Assembly: GCA_021797365.1 (NCBI GenBank)
Contig: JAJZZU010000075.1
Span: 1-9,461 of the forward strand
Direction of reading: 5' to 3'
DNA from: Pseudomonadota bacterium
Lineage (GTDB): Bacteria; Pseudomonadota; Gammaproteobacteria; Acidiferrobacterales; Acidiferrobacteraceae
Length of the DNA: 9,461 nucleotides
Made by a program: the position numbers and the translations under genes. How positions within the stretch are numbered: the first letter of the stretch is position 1; each line of letters starts with the position of its first letter. Under the pieces are notes generated by a model. It was not told the DNA's origin. It was given only the letters and a program-made list of their open reading frames with translations, and searched no databases. This document shows, piece after piece, positions 5,957-9,461 of this stretch.

Positions 5957-6760
5957 ATGCGCCTGACATCGATCCTCATCGCAATCCCCTGGCTGCTCGC
6001 CGCGGCGCCGGTATCCGCCATGACCATGCCTTCGCTCCCGAATCCCTGTGCCGGCCCTTCGGGTCTGCTCGCGGAGCTCGACCGGCCGACCATCGCCGAC
6101 AGCGCCTGCGTGGTTCAACCGGGACGCGCCATCGTGGAAATGGGCTATGCCCATCTCAATACGAACGACGGCACGCGCCAAACGCTCCCGCAGGCGGAGC
6201 TGCGATTCGGTCTGCCCCATCGTAACGAATTCGTGCTCCTGCCCCCGAATGCGACCTATGCAGGCAATGAAAGCGGGGGCGAGACCGATTACAGCGCGGT
6301 GGTCATGGGGCTCAAGCACGAATGGGGCTATACCCGCCACTGGATCTATACCGGCGAGGTCCTGTTCACCGCGCCCGGGACGCACAATGCCGCCGGCATC
6401 ACGGATGGCTGGGGGACCGCCGTAAACGGGATTGTCGGGTACAGCCTCACGCCGAGCGTCGCGCTCGGGCTCATGCTCGGCGTCACGAGTCTTTATGATA
6501 GGGCGGGGCGGCGCTACACGAGCCTGAACCCGGATTTCACCGCCACCTGGCTCATCGATCCGCGCTGGCAGCTGTACGCCGAGGTCTATGGGCAGACCCA
6601 CACCGCCCAAGGGGCCGGCAGTGGCTGGGACACCGATGGGGGCGTGCAGTATCTCATAACGCGACACATCGAGGTGGATGCCGAGATCGGGCAACGGCTG
6701 TCCGGGGCGCTGGGCGGCTACCGCCACTACTGGGGAATGGGTGCGGGATGGGAGTTCTAG
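5957..6760 (+). CDS. Secreted outer-membrane beta-barrel protein, transporter-like
   Basis: The product has 267 residues. A signal peptide (1-21) has a basic start, hydrophobic core and an APVSA cleavage site. The mature part is rich in alternating, aromatic beta-strand segments, including AIVEMGYAHL (58-67), WIYTGEVLF (129-137), WQLYAEVYGQ (204-213) and YLITRHIEVDAEIGQ (232-246). It ends in Phe (GMGAGWEF), the usual C-terminal residue for barrel assembly. The pattern resembles the broad outer-membrane family annotated as putative phenol-degradation (MetA-pathway) transporters, but the substrate is unknown. Mature cysteines 31 and 51 could form a disulfide. The ribosome site before ATG 5957 is weak (AAGACA). 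The 3' end is overlapped by the next gene for 13 bases. Confidence 0.85.
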   Translation: MRLTSILIAIPWLLAAAPVSAMTMPSLPNPCAGPSGLLAELDRPTIADSACVVQPGRAIVEMGYAHLNTNDGTRQTLPQAELRFGLPHRNEFVLLPPNATYAGNESGGETDYSAVVMGLKHEWGYTRHWIYTGEVLFTAPGTHNAAGITDGWGTAVNGIVGYSLTPSVALGLMLGVTSLYDRAGRRYTSLNPDFTATWLIDPRWQLYAEVYGQTHTAQGAGSGWDTDGGVQYLITRHIEVDAEIGQRLSGALGGYRHYWGMGAGWEF

Positions 6761-7455
6761 AAAAGGGCGGCGGAAACGATCCTTTGGCCCCCGAGCGCGA
6801 AGGCGTCACGAAGTTCACACTTTACTACACCCGTGGCGCACCGCTCATGGCCGCGCGCCTTGCCACCCTGCAGGCCTGGCGGCGGATACTCTTCGATCTC
6901 GGGCTCATAGGACAGGAGCTCACCGCGGCAGGCCCTATCGGCTTTGGAAACGTAAGTGAGCGCTTCGACGCGCAAGAGCGCAGGGGGTGCTTTCTGATCA
7001 CCGCGACCCAGACCGGCCACAAACCCACGCTCACACCCAAAGACTACAGTCTCGTGACGGGCTGGGATCTGGCCGCCAACCGCATCGACGCCGAGGGACC
7101 GGCACCCCCCTCCTCGGAATCCCTGACGCATGCCATCTTCTACGCATTGCTGGCCGATGTGCGTTATGTATTCCACGGCCACTCCCCCGAGATCTGGTCA
7201 CACGCCGACGCCCTCGGACTCCCGTCGACCGATCGCCGCGTGCCCTATGGGACCCCGGAGATGGCCCGCGAGGTCCAGACCCTCCTGGCCCTGCCCGATA
7301 GCCGCGCAACCGGACTTCTGGTCATGGGTGGCCATGAAAACGGGGTGATAAGCTACGCCGCCACCGCCGATGCCGCGGGCGACATGCTCATTCAGACCTT
7401 GACGCGGGCCCGCGGCCTGGCATCGAAGATGAAAGACAAGCGGCCATCGGGATAA
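6748..7455 (+). CDS. Class II aldolase/adducin family protein
   Basis: The product has 235 residues and appears cytoplasmic. The fold signature is clear: GFGNVSERF (65-73), GHKPTLTPKDYSLV (90-103), PPSSESLTHAIFYALL (120-135) with Glu124, VFHGHSPEIW (141-150) with metal ligands His143 and His145, and GGHENGVISY (194-203) with third ligand His196. Family members use a divalent metal for aldol cleavage, epimerisation or dehydration of sugar phosphates; the substrate here is not evident. With the Glu and His ligands kept it is probably an active enzyme. ATG 6748 lies inside the barrel gene and gives a 13-base overlap. It is preferred over ATG 6847 because the segment EGVTKFTLYY (18-27), similar to the start of family members, would be lost. 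Coupling to the barrel gene is likely. Confidence 0.88.
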   Translation: MGVLEKGGGNDPLAPEREGVTKFTLYYTRGAPLMAARLATLQAWRRILFDLGLIGQELTAAGPIGFGNVSERFDAQERRGCFLITATQTGHKPTLTPKDYSLVTGWDLAANRIDAEGPAPPSSESLTHAIFYALLADVRYVFHGHSPEIWSHADALGLPSTDRRVPYGTPEMAREVQTLLALPDSRATGLLVMGGHENGVISYAATADAAGDMLIQTLTRARGLASKMKDKRPSG

Positions 7456-7699
7456 CAGTTTCCCCACCCGCCCATGAAGACCATCAGCGCACGAGCGCCC
7501 CGACGCACGGGCAATGAAACGGGCCCGGACGAATCCGGACCCCGAAAACCTCGCGTCCCGCCGATCACGACCCGCCCCCCGTGCGAGATTCACATGAGCG
7601 CATCTACGGCCTCGGCCTGGGCCCGCAGTCGACCCGGGGCCAGGTGCGCGGACATAACGAAGGCGCGACCTGCGCGCCAACGATCGAGGGGAGCAGTTC
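7456..7699 (+). other. Gene-free gap before the diguanylate cyclase, with two small stem-loops
   Basis: No credible gene lies in these 244 bases. Two perfect inverted repeats are present: CCGGA/TCCGG with loop CGAA (7525-7538), and GGCGCG/CGCGCC with loop ACCTG (7662-7678). The second ends 7 bases before the cyclase ribosome site and could affect translation. Neither is followed by a T-run. No clear sigma-70 pair was found, so the cyclase promoter is unresolved. Confidence 0.5.
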
Positions 7700-8899
7700 A
7701 TGTCTGACACGCATCAACCCGAGACGGGGCCCGCGGACGGCCATGCGATCGCCGGATGGGTTCGCTTCGTCAGTGGCTTCTTTCCCGTGCATCCGGGCGC
7801 GCTGGCCGATCTCCTGAACGCGAAACAACATCCCATGATGTTCGGTCACCACCGCGCCCGCTTCCTACTGTCGCGCGCGCGGCTCATGGCGATGTTGTTC
7901 GCCATACTCACGCCGCTATGGATACCCGTGGACGCGTGGGTCTTCCCTCAGTCGATCTGGCAGCCCCTGGCGTTGGGGCGTATCATCGCCAGCGTGGGCT
8001 TCGCCGTGCTGGCGATGCGTTCCCGTGAGGCAACGAGTCTCAAAAAAGCGCACCGCGCCCTGGCCTTGCTGTTTCTCATACCCGCGGCGTTCTATCTCTT
8101 CTCGCACGCGGTTTTGGCGCACGCGTCCCTGGATCGATTCGGTACAGTCATGGCCAGCAGCTACGCATTCCTGCCCTTCATGATGATGGCCGGCCTCAGT
8201 ATCTTCCCATTGACGGTACGGGAACTGGGTGCGTTGACGCTACCGCTCCTCGTGGTCTTTGCGATCCCGGTCGTGGATCGCGATGCCTTCATGATGCCGA
8301 CCCTCGACGCCGTGGCGGTACTCTGGCTGCTCGCGCTCGTAGCCGCGGTCGGCGGCCTGTCGGCGATAAGCCAACTCCAGATCCTGCGCTCGCTGTTTGC
8401 GACATCCGTAATCGACCCGTTGACCGGAACCCTGAATCGCGGCAGCGGGAACGAACTCATTGCGCTGCAGTTCGCGCTGGCGCAGCGCCATGGCTACCCG
8501 CTGGCCCTTGCGTTTGTGGATCTCGATGACTTCAAGCAGGTCAACGACACGGCAGGCCATGAGAGCGGGGACCGACTGCTCAAGGAGGCCGCACAGGCCT
8601 GGCACGCGACCTTACGCAAGAGCGACACCATCCTGCGTTGGGGTGGCGAGGAATTCGTGCTGGTGCTGCCCTATACGGACTGCCATCATGCCGATCACCT
8701 GATCCGCCATCGCCTGCCCGCGCTACGACGACCAGATGGCACACCCCTCACCTTCAGTATCGGGGTCGCGGAATGGCGCGCTGACGGCGTGACACGCTGG
8801 CAGGCGTTGGTCGCGCTCGCCGATGAACGCATGTATCAGGCCAAGACCATGGGCAAAAATGCCATCGTCACATGCGCGCCTGGAGCCCCCCTTACGTAG
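7700..8899 (+). CDS. Membrane-bound diguanylate cyclase (GGEEF)
   Basis: The product has 399 residues. A cytoplasmic N-terminus (1-56) is followed by about six membrane spans (roughly 57-77, 88-106, 118-140, 152-170, 176-192, 204-224), then a GGDEF domain (about 233-392). The domain makes c-di-GMP from two GTP. It has DPLTGTLNR (239-247), FVDLDDFKQVND (272-283), GHESGDRLL (286-294), the active-site motif GGEEF (315-319) and the C-terminal MYQAK..GKN (378-387). GGEEF is a known active variant. RKSD (306-309), five residues before GGEEF, fits the product-inhibition I-site RxxD. The membrane part is not a domain I can name and has almost no extracytoplasmic loops, suggesting a signal sensed within the membrane. 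A GAGGGGAG site precedes the ATG. Confidence 0.95.
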   Translation: MSDTHQPETGPADGHAIAGWVRFVSGFFPVHPGALADLLNAKQHPMMFGHHRARFLLSRARLMAMLFAILTPLWIPVDAWVFPQSIWQPLALGRIIASVGFAVLAMRSREATSLKKAHRALALLFLIPAAFYLFSHAVLAHASLDRFGTVMASSYAFLPFMMMAGLSIFPLTVRELGALTLPLLVVFAIPVVDRDAFMMPTLDAVAVLWLLALVAAVGGLSAISQLQILRSLFATSVIDPLTGTLNRGSGNELIALQFALAQRHGYPLALAFVDLDDFKQVNDTAGHESGDRLLKEAAQAWHATLRKSDTILRWGGEEFVLVLPYTDCHHADHLIRHRLPALRRPDGTPLTFSIGVAEWRADGVTRWQALVALADERMYQAKTMGKNAIVTCAPGAPLT

Positions 8900-8939
8900 G
8901 GACTGAAAGCGCCCGGCTTGTTGCGCCCGCCCCTTACGT
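8888..8939. repeat. Short direct repeat CCCCTTACGT at the end of the cyclase gene
   Basis: The 10-mer CCCCTTACGT occurs at 8888-8897, spanning the cyclase stop region, and again at 8930-8939. Both copies are followed by T or A and lie in the same orientation. Between them GCGCCCG is also repeated directly (8910-8916 and 8924-8930). No hairpin with a T-run was found, so a terminator for the cyclase is not evident. Confidence 0.35.
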
Positions 8940-9461
8940 TTCGCCGGCGACCGAATGACACACGGCGCGCCCGGTAGCATCGGCCTCGCCATCACCCCAT
9001 GGGATCGGGGCCCACACGCGCATCACCACACGGCCGCGGTGACCAGGCGGGTCCCGGAAGTCTCACCACAATGATGCAATCGCCTGCCGCGTGTCGGGAA
9101 GACGGCAGCGGCGCGGTATAGGCCCCCGCGCGCGGTTTCCGGCGAGGCGTGGATCGGCTGACCGACACAAACTCAAGGCGGCCCGAAGCCCAAGTCAAAC
9201 GGCCCGGCAGCTACCCCTGCGACACAGGAGGACGCCCGAACCCGACGAGACACACCAGGGCGACAAGGATCCGCCCCGCCCGTCGAGGAGACCATTCTCG
9301 GCGATACCATAAGCCATGGGGGCAAGACAGCACCCAGCAATTCTCAATGTGGCGCTGACCATGGGCACCGAGTGGCGTCCCGCATGACGAGAAGGCGCCC
9401 AACATCCGGCACAGGCGCGTCAGACAGACGCATTCTTGCATCGTCACCGGGTGATCCAGGC
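8900..9461. other. Tail of about 560 bases without a supported gene
   Basis: Open frames on both strands here are 68-78 codons or shorter, overlap each other, have Arg/Pro-rich unnatural compositions and lack good ribosome sites. Inverted repeats include GTGTCGG at 9091-9097 with CCGACAC at 9162-9168, and GCGTC/GACGC with a 5-base loop at 9417-9431, the latter followed by ATTCTT. The stretch could hold a structured RNA, decayed gene remnants or the upstream region of a gene beyond the right edge. No known RNA family was recognised. Confidence 0.5.

Noticed and set aside
9041..9060. Resemblance to the SRP RNA segment around GGTCCGGAAG
   Set aside because: Only GACCAGG and a CCCGGAAG-like piece match; the conserved GGAAGCAGC continuation and the paired flanks are missing.
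9090..9170. Possible cobalamin or other riboswitch from paired arms and GC-rich loops
   Set aside because: The conserved core boxes of the cobalamin element are not present and no downstream gene is visible.
9211..9447. 78-codon minus-strand ORF near the right edge
   Set aside because: Composition is irregular, no ribosome site or domain was seen, and plus-strand frames overlap it equally well.

Overview
The window is GC-rich bacterial chromosomal DNA with Gram-negative, proteobacterial features: an outer-membrane beta-barrel with a signal peptide, a PilJ-type sensor, a diguanylate cyclase, a hybrid histidine kinase and a Kdp potassium pump. A gammaproteobacterium, perhaps an acidophile, is a guess from gene style. 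No tRNA, rRNA, CRISPR array, insertion sequence or prophage gene was recognised.

Layout. Positions 1-733 (minus strand) hold the start of a kdp potassium-uptake operon: an unnamed 30-residue membrane peptide, then kdpF, then kdpA, which runs off the left edge. Each stop overlaps the next start as ATGA. Just upstream (783-819) lie a near-consensus sigma-54 type -24/-12 element and an AT-rich 8-bp inverted repeat. After a stem-loop at 1055-1083 comes a minus-strand PilJ-type membrane sensor (1093-2577) with an unrecognised cytoplasmic C-terminal region. Divergent from it is a soluble receiver/histidine kinase hybrid (2828-4000) whose -35 box sits in a perfect palindrome. The kinase converges on a membrane-anchored metallophosphoesterase (3997-5211), and the two share a CTAG stop. 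Upstream of that on the same strand is a DUF302 protein (5353-5745). Divergent from DUF302 is a secreted beta-barrel protein (5957-6760), overlapped for 13 bases by a class II aldolase/adducin-family gene (6748-7455). A six-helix membrane diguanylate cyclase (7700-8899) follows. The last 560 bases hold no gene I can support.

How the parts relate. The left end is potassium homeostasis. The centre and right are signalling and envelope functions: a periplasmic-facing sensor, a two-component hybrid and a c-di-GMP synthase. The sensor and kinase are divergent neighbours and could be a signalling pair, but this is inferred from position only. The barrel/aldolase pair looks translationally coupled without an obvious shared pathway. 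No cassette here clearly forms a new defence or biosynthetic system. The most unusual items are the kdp control region with its extra small ORF, the orphan output region of the PilJ-type sensor, and three promoter-associated inverted repeats.
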